A DNA stretch of 64,000 bases from Azospirillum sp. 47_25 (GTDB taxonomy: Bacteria > Pseudomonadota > Alphaproteobacteria > RF32 > CAG-239): NCBI GenBank assembly GCA_001917125.1, contig MNTU01000037.1, forward strand, positions 1 through 64,000. Direction: 5' to 3'. Below, one piece after another: positions 9,798 through 17,465 of this stretch. Every line of letters begins with the position of its first letter. Within the stretch, counting starts at the first letter, position 1. The translations under genes were made by a program, and so were the position numbers. The notes under the pieces were generated by a model. The model was not told the origin of the DNA, did not search any database, and saw only the letters and a list, made by a program, of their open reading frames with translations.

Positions 9798-10241
9798 ATG
9801 AAAATTTCCGAGATAATGTCCGTAAATTCCATTGTGCTGTCTTTGAAAGCCAACAACAAGAGACAATTACTCCAGGCTTTGGCTGAAAAAGCTGCCGAAA
9901 TAACCGGCATTAGCGAGCGAACCATTTTTGACACCATTCTGGAACGTGAGAACTTGGGTTCTACCGGCTTCGGAGGCGGAACCGCCCTGCCGCACGGCCG
10001 TCTGGCTGAATTAAATAAAGTTTACGGCTTTTTTGCCCGTTTACATGCTCCGCTTGATTTTGACGCAATAGATGATAAGCCGGTCGATTTGGTGTTCCTG
10101 CTGCTTTCTCCCGAAAGCAACGGCGCCGATCATCTGACCGCTCTGGCACAAATCTCCCGGATTCTGAAAGATGAAGCAACCTGCACCAAACTGCGCGCTG
10201 CGGCTTCTGATGAAGAAATTTATGCTCTCTTAAACAACTAG
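9798..10241 (+). CDS. ptsN: PTS IIA-like nitrogen regulatory protein
   Basis: EIIA-Ntr is the terminal phospho-acceptor of the nitrogen PTS, which signals nitrogen, potassium and envelope status. The 147-residue protein has the active-site segment GGGTALPHGRL with phosphorylated His66. It is the last gene of the lpt-rpoN-hpf run and is followed at once by a strong terminator. PtsP and NPr are not in the window. Confidence 0.95.
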   Translation: MKISEIMSVNSIVLSLKANNKRQLLQALAEKAAEITGISERTIFDTILERENLGSTGFGGGTALPHGRLAELNKVYGFFARLHAPLDFDAIDDKPVDLVFLLLSPESNGADHLTALAQISRILKDEATCTKLRAAASDEEIYALLNN

Positions 10242-10257
10242 TACAAACAACAGTAAA

Positions 10258-10287
10258 ACACCCGGCGTTAGCCGGGTGTTTTTTTAT
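10258..10287 (+). terminator. Intrinsic terminator after ptsN
   Basis: Stem ACACCCGGC, loop GTTA, GCCGGGTGT, then seven or more T. It ends the kdsD-to-ptsN transcription unit. Confidence 0.9.
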
Positions 10288-10326
10288 TCCTCACAAATGC
10301 CGCAAAGCGAACAGCCAAAAACTTAA

Positions 10327-10563
10327 TCAATGTACGCTCTTCGGACAGAGATCATTCTGCTTGGCCATCACAAAAGCAAAATCACGGTCATCCGTAGCCG
10401 CAATTTTGGTACCATCCGCGGCATAAATCAGCCACATTTCCTTACCGTCATGAACCCCGCTCTTAATAAAAGCGACATCTTCGTCATTCCAGCTGCAGAG
10501 CTCGGCCTCAACTTCGGGCAGCAGCTCTGGAAGCGTATCATTCTTTACGCTGTGTTTTGTCAT
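10327..10563 (-). CDS. DUF1150 family small protein
   Basis: This 78-residue protein matches the alphaproteobacterial DUF1150 pattern: a conserved acidic core, then YAADGTKIAATDDRDFAFVM and a terminal KSVH. DUF1150 function is unknown. In many alphaproteobacteria it sits beside a small heat-shock gene, but not here. It is a monocistronic minus-strand gene, divergent from the sensor kinase at 10667. It supports the taxonomic assignment. Confidence 0.75.
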   Translation of the reverse strand: MTKHSVKNDTLPELLPEVEAELCSWNDEDVAFIKSGVHDGKEMWLIYAADGTKIAATDDRDFAFVMAKQNDLCPKSVH

Positions 10564-10666
10564 TTCTTGTTCCTTTGGCTATATTTTATATTTATTAAGA
10601 TAATATGTTTATATTAATAAATAATAACCAAAAAGACAAATACAACCTTCTCTGAGGACAAATTTG

Positions 10667-12340
10667 ATGTTTTTCAGCTTAAATAAAAAACTTATTTATA
10701 CCATAACGGTCTTTTTTCTGTTCACTTCGCTGATTTTTATTTATGCCTTCTACATTCTCAACGCCAACAAAATCAGAGAAGAACAAAAATCCGCCATCGC
10801 CCGGAACCAACAGTATATTGAACTGCTCTATCAGAACATCTCCCTGCGCAAGGAATTATCCGACATAAAAAAAGAGCATCCCGTCATCACCCTTAAACCT
10901 GAAATCGGCAATTTGGTTCAGCCTCAGGATCTGAATGAAAAACAGAAACAAATATCCCTTGAACGCAAAAGAGCCGACGAAACATTGAAAAACTACGATG
11001 ATCGCTATCAGGCTCTGGCCGAAAGTTTCAAAATTGTCCTTATCAGCGCCGTATTGTTTTTCTTTGCCTTGCTGGCACTTTGGATATTAATCCGTATCTG
11101 GGTTTTGAAACCGATTGACAAGCTGTCCAAAGTCAGCCGTTTGGTTCTGGACGGCAACTATGCCAGCCGCCTTCAGCTGCCCCCCGACCAGCTTTTCTCA
11201 GATGAATTTGATAACCTGATGCACACCTTCAACAGCATGTTGGACAATATTGAAAACGGCATTAGGGAAATCCGGAAAACCGAATCATTCCTCCAATCCT
11301 TGATTGATTCCATTCCCGACGGCATCCGCGTTCTTGACGAACAAGGCAACATCATCATTGCCAACAAAGAATATTACCGCCAAATCAACAGCAATGAAAA
11401 CTGCATCGGCCGCAAATGCTATGAATCATCCCAAAATCGTAAAGAACAATGCCCCTACTCGCTTTTCACCTGCCCACTGCGCGCCCTCAGAGAAAAGAAA
11501 GCCTCCAGCATCAAATTCATTCAGCAGTTTGCCGCCTATCCCAACCGGCATCTGGCTATTAATGCCGCACCGCTGAACATTCAGGATGCTCAGGGAAAAA
11601 CGCTGAACTACATCGTCGAATCAATCCGCGATTTAAGTGAAGATATCCGTTTTTCTCACCAGCAAAAACTCTCTTCTCTGGGTTTTCTGGCCACCTCGGT
11701 TGCTCACGAAATGAAAAACCACCTCGGCTCCATTCGCATGATTACCGAAGGCCTGCTTAACAAATATTTTCAAAACCGCAGCGACGAAGACGAAGAAAAA
11801 AAATATCTGACCCTGATTGACAAACAGCTGGTTGAATGTATCAATGTGCCGGAGCGGCTTTTGAAAATGGCCCAGTTTTCCCAGGAAGAACAAAGCAAAT
11901 TTTCGCTGCAGTCAGGCATTCATGACGTTATATCTCTGCTTGACTATGAAGCCAAACGCAACGGCATCAGCATCAGCTTCCAAACGCCGCAAAAAGAGGC
12001 CAGCCTGTTGGGCAACGAAGCCGACTTCAAAATGATGATAATGAACCTGATGCAGAATGCCCTTAAGGCAATGCCGGACGGCGGCAGCCTGGCGGTAAGG
12101 CTTTCGGTCGGCAAACAAATCAAAATAGAAATTGAAGACACCGGACAAGGCATTCCCGCCGATAAGCTGAAACGCATTTTTGAGCCGTTCTACTCACAGG
12201 GGCACAGCTCTCAGCATCAGGGAACCGGCCTAGGGCTGGCTATCGTCAAATCCATTGTCGAAAAATTGAACGGCACCATCGAGGTCAAGAGCAAGCCCGG
12301 GCTTGGAACCTGTTTTACCATAAAATTTCCGCTTAAGTGA
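10667..12340 (+). CDS. Membrane sensor histidine kinase with a Cys-rich PAS domain
   Basis: The start is the ATG at 10667, with GAGG nine bases upstream; the product is 557 residues. Order: TM1 (10-31), an extracytoplasmic coiled-coil region, TM2 (122-144), HAMP (145-200), PAS (about 210-320), HisKA with phospho-acceptor His347 (SVAHEMKNHLGSIRMI) and HATPase with GTGLGLAIVKSIVEKL. The PAS domain carries Cys246, Cys251, Cys262 and Cys269 (CIGRKC and CPYSLFTCP), an arrangement that could bind metal or sense redox; this is inference. No response regulator is adjacent, so it is an orphan. The receiver protein at 13332-13964 is the nearest possible partner. Confidence 0.88.
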   Translation: MFFSLNKKLIYTITVFFLFTSLIFIYAFYILNANKIREEQKSAIARNQQYIELLYQNISLRKELSDIKKEHPVITLKPEIGNLVQPQDLNEKQKQISLERKRADETLKNYDDRYQALAESFKIVLISAVLFFFALLALWILIRIWVLKPIDKLSKVSRLVLDGNYASRLQLPPDQLFSDEFDNLMHTFNSMLDNIENGIREIRKTESFLQSLIDSIPDGIRVLDEQGNIIIANKEYYRQINSNENCIGRKCYESSQNRKEQCPYSLFTCPLRALREKKASSIKFIQQFAAYPNRHLAINAAPLNIQDAQGKTLNYIVESIRDLSEDIRFSHQQKLSSLGFLATSVAHEMKNHLGSIRMITEGLLNKYFQNRSDEDEEKKYLTLIDKQLVECINVPERLLKMAQFSQEEQSKFSLQSGIHDVISLLDYEAKRNGISISFQTPQKEASLLGNEADFKMMIMNLMQNALKAMPDGGSLAVRLSVGKQIKIEIEDTGQGIPADKLKRIFEPFYSQGHSSQHQGTGLGLAIVKSIVEKLNGTIEVKSKPGLGTCFTIKFPLK

Positions 12341-12411
12341 GAGAAATAATTTGCCAAAATAAAATTTAAGGTTTATACAAAAGGAAATAATTAACAAATG
12401 AGGAAAATTTT

Positions 12412-12633
12412 ATGAGTAAAGAAGAACTTCTTGAACTGACCGGAGAAGTTATCGAAAAACTTCCCAATGCGATGTTTCGCGTTAAATTGGAAAACGGGGT
12501 TGAGATTCTGGCTCACACCGCGGGAAAAATGCGCAAATTCAGAATCCGGGTCATGGTCGGCGATAAGGTCGATATCGAAATGACCCCTTATGACCTCACC
12601 AAAGGGCGCATTACATTCCGCCATAAAGATTAA
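12412..12633 (+). CDS. infA: Translation initiation factor IF-1
   Basis: IF-1 occupies the ribosomal A site during initiation. The 73-residue OB-fold protein has the characteristic [20 protein letters not shown] start and the segment [17 protein letters not shown] at the end. A GAGGA ribosome-binding sequence precedes the ATG. It is a single gene with its own terminator. Confidence 0.97.
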   Translation: MSKEELLELTGEVIEKLPNAMFRVKLENGVEILAHTAGKMRKFRIRVMVGDKVDIEMTPYDLTKGRITFRHKD

Positions 12634-12634
12634 A

Positions 12635-12661
12635 AAAAATCCTCCTTCGGGAGGATTTTTT
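12635..12661. terminator. Bidirectional terminator between infA and the DedA-family gene
   Basis: Stem AAAAATCCTCC, loop TTCG, GGAGGATTTTTT. T-runs are present on both strands, so it can end infA (plus) and the convergent 12669-13292 gene (minus). Confidence 0.85.
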
Positions 12662-12668
12662 ATAAACT

Positions 12669-13292
12669 CTAAAAAAACTTAATTGCCGCAAACCCGCCGA
12701 CCAGCAGCAGCACGAACAGAACAGACAACATCCCCAGATTCTTGTCAATAAACTCTTTCATCGGCTCACCGTATTTTTTCAGCAGCCAGGCCACCAGAAA
12801 AAACCGCCCGCCCCGCGCCAAAACCGAAGCAACGGTAAACACCAGCAAATCCAAATGCACTACGCCGCTGGCAATTGTCACCACCTTATAGGGAAACGGC
12901 GTCAGCCCGGCCCCGAACACAATCCAGGCACCCCATTCATGGTAATAGCCCTTGAAAACGTCAAACTGCGACATATAACCGTAAAACGTTAAAATCGGTT
13001 TGGCAATCAAATCATATCCGAAAACACCGATGAGATAGCCGAAATAACCACCCAGCACGCTGGCAACCGTAGCCAGTCCCGCAATACGGTAAGCTTTTGC
13101 CGGCGTGGCCAAAACCATCGGAATCAACATAATATCAGGCGGAATCGGAAAAAAAGAACTCTCGACAAAGGCCACGATAAACAAAAAGAGCATGGCATTT
13201 TTGCGAGCAGCCAGCTCCAGCATATAATCGTATGTTACCTTAACTAAATGATGACCCCAGTCCAGTGTCTTGCGTAAAAACATCAGTTTCAT
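12669..13292 (-). CDS. DedA/VTT-domain membrane protein, YqaA type
   Basis: The 207-residue protein has four or more hydrophobic segments and the VTT-domain hallmarks: FVESSFFPIPPDIMLIP near residues 42-58, then GGYFGYLIG and a GAGLTPFPYKVVTIASG stretch. Members of this superfamily are implicated in undecaprenyl-phosphate or phospholipid flipping and proton-motive-force maintenance; the YqaA branch itself is little studied. It converges on infA and shares its terminator. Confidence 0.85.
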   Translation of the reverse strand: MKLMFLRKTLDWGHHLVKVTYDYMLELAARKNAMLFLFIVAFVESSFFPIPPDIMLIPMVLATPAKAYRIAGLATVASVLGGYFGYLIGVFGYDLIAKPILTFYGYMSQFDVFKGYYHEWGAWIVFGAGLTPFPYKVVTIASGVVHLDLLVFTVASVLARGGRFFLVAWLLKKYGEPMKEFIDKNLGMLSVLFVLLLVGGFAAIKFF

Positions 13293-13331
13293 TCCCGTCT
13301 TAAAATATCTCCGCCGGAAATGATAACATAC

Positions 13332-13964
13332 CTACTGCAAAAGTGTAGCTAAATTTTCCAAATTGCGCGGATTTTCCACATAAAAGATTTTGTCATGTTT
13401 CAGCTGCGGCTGAATTTCCTGACACTGTTCATAAGGCAGATAGAGACAGACACAACGCGGAAAATTCTTTTTCAAATAAGCCTTGGCTCCGCCCAAATCA
13501 TGCACTTCAAAGCAGGTCAGGTTCTGCCGGCCCAGTGTCAGCAGGGCCGCTGCCGACTTCTCTCCATATTCGTCAAGCAGCAAAACATCATGCTTTTTAC
13601 GCCCGACACAATAAGCCTCGATAATTTCCGCCGCTTTTTCCATGGTTGCCAATTCCGACAGATAATGCGCCACGCCGTAACGCCCGGATAAATCCTGTTG
13701 TTCCGAAAGCATCAGCATCACAATCGGAATTTCCTTCAGCCCCTCGTCACTGGCCAGCATGCCCGCAACTTCCCAGCCGCTGACATCTTTCATATCCAAG
13801 TCCAGAACAAACAGATCCGGCTGCATTTCTTTTGAATACCGCAAAAACTGAAAAAGGTTGTCCGTTGCCAAAAGCTCATAATTTCGCAAACCGCACCAGT
13901 CTGCAAACAGCTGACGGACTTCACTGTCCCCGTCCAGCATACAAATTTTACCTGACTTTTTCAT
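13332..13964 (-). CDS. Tandem receiver-like response regulator without an output domain
   Basis: The start is the ATG at 13964 (MKKSGKICMLDGDSE) with AAGGACAGGAG in front; the product is 210 residues. Residues 1-120 form a CheY-like receiver with the acidic pair in LDGDSE and the probable phospho-acceptor Asp in FVLDLDMKDVSGWEV. The second half (from KKHDVLLLDEY) has the alternating pattern of another receiver, but the acceptor position reads CVCLYLPYE with no Asp, so it appears degenerate. There is no DNA-binding domain. It could be a phospho-relay or protein-interaction partner of the orphan kinase at 10667. Confidence 0.7.
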   Translation of the reverse strand: MKKSGKICMLDGDSEVRQLFADWCGLRNYELLATDNLFQFLRYSKEMQPDLFVLDLDMKDVSGWEVAGMLASDEGLKEIPIVMLMLSEQQDLSGRYGVAHYLSELATMEKAAEIIEAYCVGRKKHDVLLLDEYGEKSAAALLTLGRQNLTCFEVHDLGGAKAYLKKNFPRCVCLYLPYEQCQEIQPQLKHDKIFYVENPRNLENLATLLQ

Positions 13965-14028
13965 CTCCTGTCCTTGGCTGATTGTTTCCATGACAGATAA
14001 TATAAGCAGGCAACGGCAAAATTTAAGA

Positions 14029-14871
14029 TTATGAATGTTGTTTTAAATAGGCCCGCCAGGTATTTTGCAGCAGCATCGCCACCGTCATCGGCCCGACCCC
14101 GCCCGGAACCGGCGTGATAAAACCGGCCTTTTCTTTAACATCGTCAAAATCAACGTCACCCACCAGCTTGCCGTCCACCCGGTTAATACCGACGTCAATC
14201 ACTGCCGCTCCCGGTTTAATCCAGCCTCCCTTTACCAAACGCGGACAGCCGCAGGCGGCAATCACTATATCCGCTTCGCGGCACAACAGCGGCAAATTGA
14301 CGGTCTTTGAATGGGCAACCGTAACCGTACAATCATGATTCAGCAGCAAATCCGCCAGTGGACGGCCGACAATGTTAGAGCGGCCGATAATCAGCGCATG
14401 TTTTCCGGACAAACCGCCCGGTATATCTTTAAGCAGCTCATAAACGCCGCCCGGCGTCGCCGCCACCACCGCTTCAGAGTTGTTCATCTGCAGCAAACCG
14501 GCATTATACGGACTGAAACCGTCCACGTCTTTATGATATGAAATCATTGATAATATCTGCAACGCGTCAAACTGCGGCGGAAGCGGAAGCTGAACGATAA
14601 TGCCGTTAACATCGAAATTATCATTCAAATCAATAATCAAATCCCGTAAATCCGCCTCTCCGGCATTTTGAGGCACATAACTGATGCGGCATTCCATCCC
14701 TATTTCCGAGGCGGCCTTATGCTTATTGCGGACATACACCTGACTGGCCGGATTATCGCCGACCTGAACCACCGCCAACACAGGGCGGGCTTTTGCTTCG
14801 GCAATTTCCCGCGCCAGATTTTCTCTGATTTCCAGAGCCTTCTTTTTCCCGTCAATAACAACCGCCGTCAT
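14029..14871 (-). CDS. folD: Bifunctional methylene-THF dehydrogenase/methenyl-THF cyclohydrolase
   Basis: FolD interconverts 5,10-methylene-, methenyl- and 10-formyl-tetrahydrofolate using NADP. The start is the ATG at 14871 (MTAVVIDGKKKALEIRENL) with GGGAGAA upstream, giving 280 residues; the 16-codon upstream extension was rejected. Recognisable motifs are VGDNPASQVYVRNKHKA with the catalytic Lys, IVQLPLPPQFD, the NADP-binding GRSNIVGRPLADLLL and PGGVGPMTVAMLLQNT. It is four bases downstream of the DUF167 gene. Confidence 0.96.
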   Translation of the reverse strand: MTAVVIDGKKKALEIRENLAREIAEAKARPVLAVVQVGDNPASQVYVRNKHKAASEIGMECRISYVPQNAGEADLRDLIIDLNDNFDVNGIIVQLPLPPQFDALQILSMISYHKDVDGFSPYNAGLLQMNNSEAVVAATPGGVYELLKDIPGGLSGKHALIIGRSNIVGRPLADLLLNHDCTVTVAHSKTVNLPLLCREADIVIAACGCPRLVKGGWIKPGAAVIDVGINRVDGKLVGDVDFDDVKEKAGFITPVPGGVGPMTVAMLLQNTWRAYLKQHS

Positions 14872-14875
14872 CTGA

Positions 14876-15181
14876 TTATTCTCCCTGCCGTAAAATTTCC
14901 GCCGTCTGAACGGCATCAATTCCTTTGATTAAAATACGCTTGCAACGTTCGCTCGCTCCGCTGATAATTTCAAAATTGCTCTTGGCCGTCTTCAGCCTCT
15001 TCGCCAAAAAACTCAGCAATTCCTTGTTGGCCTTTCCCTTTTCCGGAATGCTGACAACCGAAATTTTAAGATACTCCGCGCCGTCGGCATCGGTAAAAAC
15101 GCCTCTCGCCCCGCAGGCGGAAGCATTCGGCATAATCCGAACATTCAAAATTATTCCCTCTGCAACTTCCCGAAAAAACAT
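14876..15181 (-). CDS. DUF167 (YggU) family protein
   Basis: This small alpha/beta protein family has unknown function. The start at 15181 (MFFREVAEGIILNVRIMPNA) gives 101 residues, near the family length. A longer frame to 15256 runs through a terminator-like hairpin and is less likely. Conserved features are LNVRIMPNAS, the KISVVSIPEKGKANKELLSF segment and IISGASERCKRILI. The gene lies between yggT and folD, a common yggT-yggU pairing. Confidence 0.8.
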   Translation of the reverse strand: MFFREVAEGIILNVRIMPNASACGARGVFTDADGAEYLKISVVSIPEKGKANKELLSFLAKRLKTAKSNFEIISGASERCKRILIKGIDAVQTAEILRQGE

Positions 15182-15192
15182 CGCCGCCCAGT

Positions 15193-15220
15193 CAAAAAAA
15201 GGAATCGTCCGATTCCTTAA
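15193..15220 (-). terminator. Intrinsic terminator between yggT and the DUF167 gene
   Basis: Minus-strand stem AAGGAATCG, loop GA, CGATTCCTT, then a T7 run. It lies only about 12 bases before the chosen DUF167 start, so yggT transcripts should largely stop here. Confidence 0.65.
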
Positions 15221-15323
15221 ACACAATTTCCACAGAGCCTTTCGACCCGAATTCAAAACCGCAAAGCCGCCGGCGCCTTTTCTCTTCCGGGAAAGCGCAC
15301 CGGCAGCCTGCCAAACGTCTTTA

Positions 15324-15623
15324 TTACATAACCAATTCGGACAAGCGATAAACCAAACGTCCGATAAAAAGCAAAATCAGCAATAAAATAAACGGTGAAA
15401 AGTCAAAACCGGATACCGGCGGAATTTTCTCGCCGATTTTCTTATAAACCGGCTGCGTTGCCTTTTCCAGAATCTCCATCGTTTTCTGAGCATACTTGTT
15501 ATTGGCTTCCAAAATTTTGAAATAAATCAGCCAATGAAGAACAATCTCAACCACAACAACTTTAAAATAAATATCGACCACAAAACCGATAATGTAGAAA
15601 AACGGCTCTAATAAAGCACCCAT
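15324..15623 (-). CDS. YggT family membrane protein
   Basis: The start is the ATG at 15623 (MGALLEPFFYIIGFVVDIYF), with a GAGGAG site upstream; the product is 99 residues. There are two hydrophobic segments, one at the N-terminus and one near the C-terminus (ILLLILLFIGRLVY), around a hydrophilic middle. This is the layout of the YggT/YlmG family, linked to membrane and osmotic functions and, in some bacteria, to septum placement. A yggT gene next to DUF167 is common. Confidence 0.85.
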   Translation of the reverse strand: MGALLEPFFYIIGFVVDIYFKVVVVEIVLHWLIYFKILEANNKYAQKTMEILEKATQPVYKKIGEKIPPVSGFDFSPFILLLILLFIGRLVYRLSELVM

Positions 15624-15701
15624 AAAAAATCTCCTCAAAAATTACATTACTTTATGATATAAACCCACTCCGGCGGCTTCGCAACAGTTTTGTTGATTTT
15701 A

Positions 15702-16820
15702 TTAAGCCCTATCCATCGCTTCGCGCTGAGCCTGGCGAGCCAGTGCCAGCTCAATTCCCTCCCGGGTCAGCGCTCTGGCGCGCAGTTTCCGTTCATCATA
15801 AGCCGGAACCTCTTTAAGCGGCGGACGCAGGCCGCGCAGACGTTCAATACGGGTACGGATATCTTCGCCTTTATCTTCGACATGTTTGGCCATATAAATA
15901 AATTCGCCCGGACTGCGGTTATAAGACAAACTGTGGTCAAAACTGTTCTCGCGAATTTCGCGCTCTCTCCTGTCGGCATGACGTACATCTTCCAGCAGCC
16001 GCGTATAAAAACTGTAGCCGGGCAGCATTTCGACATCAACGCTGTGATCAACCTTCAATGCCAGCGAACGTTCCCGGAACTCCTCCACCTGCGTCCGCGT
16101 CGGCCGGGCTCCCATCTGCCGCATCAGTCCGATCAAACGATAATACTCCAAAGCCACCTCATATTCACGCCGCTCAACCTTGTGGTCAACTTCGTGATTA
16201 CAGGTAGTTTCAATGGAACTGCGGATTTCGCGCAGCTTTTGCAGTTTAAGCCGCAGCTCGTCAAAACGAACCTTTGCATCCTGATTGCCCATCTGCATAC
16301 TGCGTTCATACAGTCCCAGACAAGTCAGCAGCTCGGTCTCCCGCTGAAACGACATATCCAGAAAGTCATTTTTTTCCGCAAAATCCTGCGGCGTGACTTC
16401 ACCGTCGTTCATATGCTTGACAATTGTCTGCCCCTCCTCAATCCAGGTAAAATATTCGTTCATTGTCGAGGTTTCGCAGTTAATGCGTTCGATTGAATTA
16501 GCCTGTTCAAAATAAAAAGTGTCTTTTTCAATCGCTTCCGCCAAGTCATTAACGAACTGGGAGAGTTTTTTGTTTTCTTCTCCGTCGTTGACAACTTCGT
16601 CCTGCGACGCATAAAGGGCTTTCTGCACCAAATTCATCTTTTCGGGAGCATTCAGTCTCCCGTCTTTGCCGCCTAAGGCATTAAACATGATATTGCGCGG
16701 ATTTCTCTGTTCCCGTTCTTCCTGCTGACGCTGAAAATTCTCCCATACGCCGTTCAAACGTCTGACCCGCTGCTCATGCGCCTGAATTTTTTCCTGCATA
16801 TTTTCCATAGTCGTTCTCAC
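15702..16820 (-). CDS. Uncharacterised helical, charged protein
   Basis: I do not recognise this 372-residue protein. It is rich in Glu, Arg and Gln, with long predicted helices and coiled-coil character (for example VRRLNGVWENFQRQQEEREQ near the start and a RERSLALKV stretch). It has no signal peptide or membrane segment. It may begin at the GTG at 16820 or the ATG at 16808. It lies 12 bases after a TerB-like gene in the same direction, so the two probably form an operon. No function is proposed. Confidence 0.6.
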   Translation of the reverse strand: MRTTMENMQEKIQAHEQRVRRLNGVWENFQRQQEEREQRNPRNIMFNALGGKDGRLNAPEKMNLVQKALYASQDEVVNDGEENKKLSQFVNDLAEAIEKDTFYFEQANSIERINCETSTMNEYFTWIEEGQTIVKHMNDGEVTPQDFAEKNDFLDMSFQRETELLTCLGLYERSMQMGNQDAKVRFDELRLKLQKLREIRSSIETTCNHEVDHKVERREYEVALEYYRLIGLMRQMGARPTRTQVEEFRERSLALKVDHSVDVEMLPGYSFYTRLLEDVRHADRREREIRENSFDHSLSYNRSPGEFIYMAKHVEDKGEDIRTRIERLRGLRPPLKEVPAYDERKLRARALTREGIELALARQAQREAMDRA

Positions 16821-16832
16821 TCGGTTAAAGAT

Positions 16833-17279
16833 TTAGACTTCCTCAAAAATAATTTTTGCCTCTTCCAGCCAGATTAAACGGTCGATAACCCAGTTGCTAA
16901 TCTGTTCGATTTTATCCAAATCAATTCCCATTGCCATGCCCACCTTGCCGATAAGGGCTGTTTCTTCGTCGGAAAGCTCATCGTCGGCATGTGCCAGAAC
17001 GCACATTTCCTTAATCAGTTCCAAAGCGGCGCGACGATTGTCTATCGTTTTGACGGCATTGATAATTTCCTCGTCATTGTCGATTTGCAGAATTTCGTCA
17101 ACCCGCCGTGAAGACACACCGAAACTGACCGCGACATGCCGGATGAATTCTTTTTCTTCCGGATCAAGATGCCCGTCGGCAGCGGCCAGACGCGAAAAAG
17201 CTTTCAAAAAAGCGATCCGTTGATCCTCGGTTAACTTTGCAACACAGTCCATATCCATCTCCATTTGTAAATCGACCAT
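16833..17279 (-). CDS. TerB-like (tellurite-resistance fold) domain protein
   Basis: The start is the ATG at 17279 (MVDLQMEMDMDC) with AAGAGG upstream; the product is 148 residues. It shows the TerB/DjlA-type helical pattern with acidic metal-binding-like segments: AAADGHLDPEEKEFI near residue 42 and a second AHADDELSDEETALI. TerB domains occur in stress and metal-response proteins, but a role in tellurite resistance cannot be assumed. It occupies the position just upstream of miaB where many alphaproteobacteria carry a Fur-family gene, and is divergent from miaB. Confidence 0.7.
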   Translation of the reverse strand: MVDLQMEMDMDCVAKLTEDQRIAFLKAFSRLAAADGHLDPEEKEFIRHVAVSFGVSSRRVDEILQIDNDEEIINAVKTIDNRRAALELIKEMCVLAHADDELSDEETALIGKVGMAMGIDLDKIEQISNWVIDRLIWLEEAKIIFEEV

Positions 17280-17403
17280 AATAAACCTCTTGTTAAAAAT
17301 GACTTTCAAGCGGAATGATAGCCAAATTTCCGCTTTTTAGCAACGAAAAAGAGACATCCCGCCGAATAAATTTCGTCAAACTGGGCAAAGGCTTAAAAAA
17401 GGT

Positions 17404-17432
17404 TTGAAAATAATTCTCATTTAACCTAAACT
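17404..17432 (+). promoter_or_regulatory. Promoter of the miaB operon
   Basis: TTGAAA (17404-17409), 17 bases, TAAACT (17427-17432), about 34 bases before the GTG start of miaB. A Fur-box-like site covers the -35 region. Confidence 0.55.
17405..17419. promoter_or_regulatory. Candidate Fur box over the miaB -35 region
   Basis: TGAAAATAATTCTCA matches the 7-1-7 Fur consensus TGATAATnATTATCA at 12 of 14 fixed positions. It lies inside the miaB promoter, where Fur binding would repress. Fur regulation is inference; no fur gene is in the window. Confidence 0.4.
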
Positions 17433-17465
17433 GATAGTTAGATTTAAATATGAAACGAGAAGACC

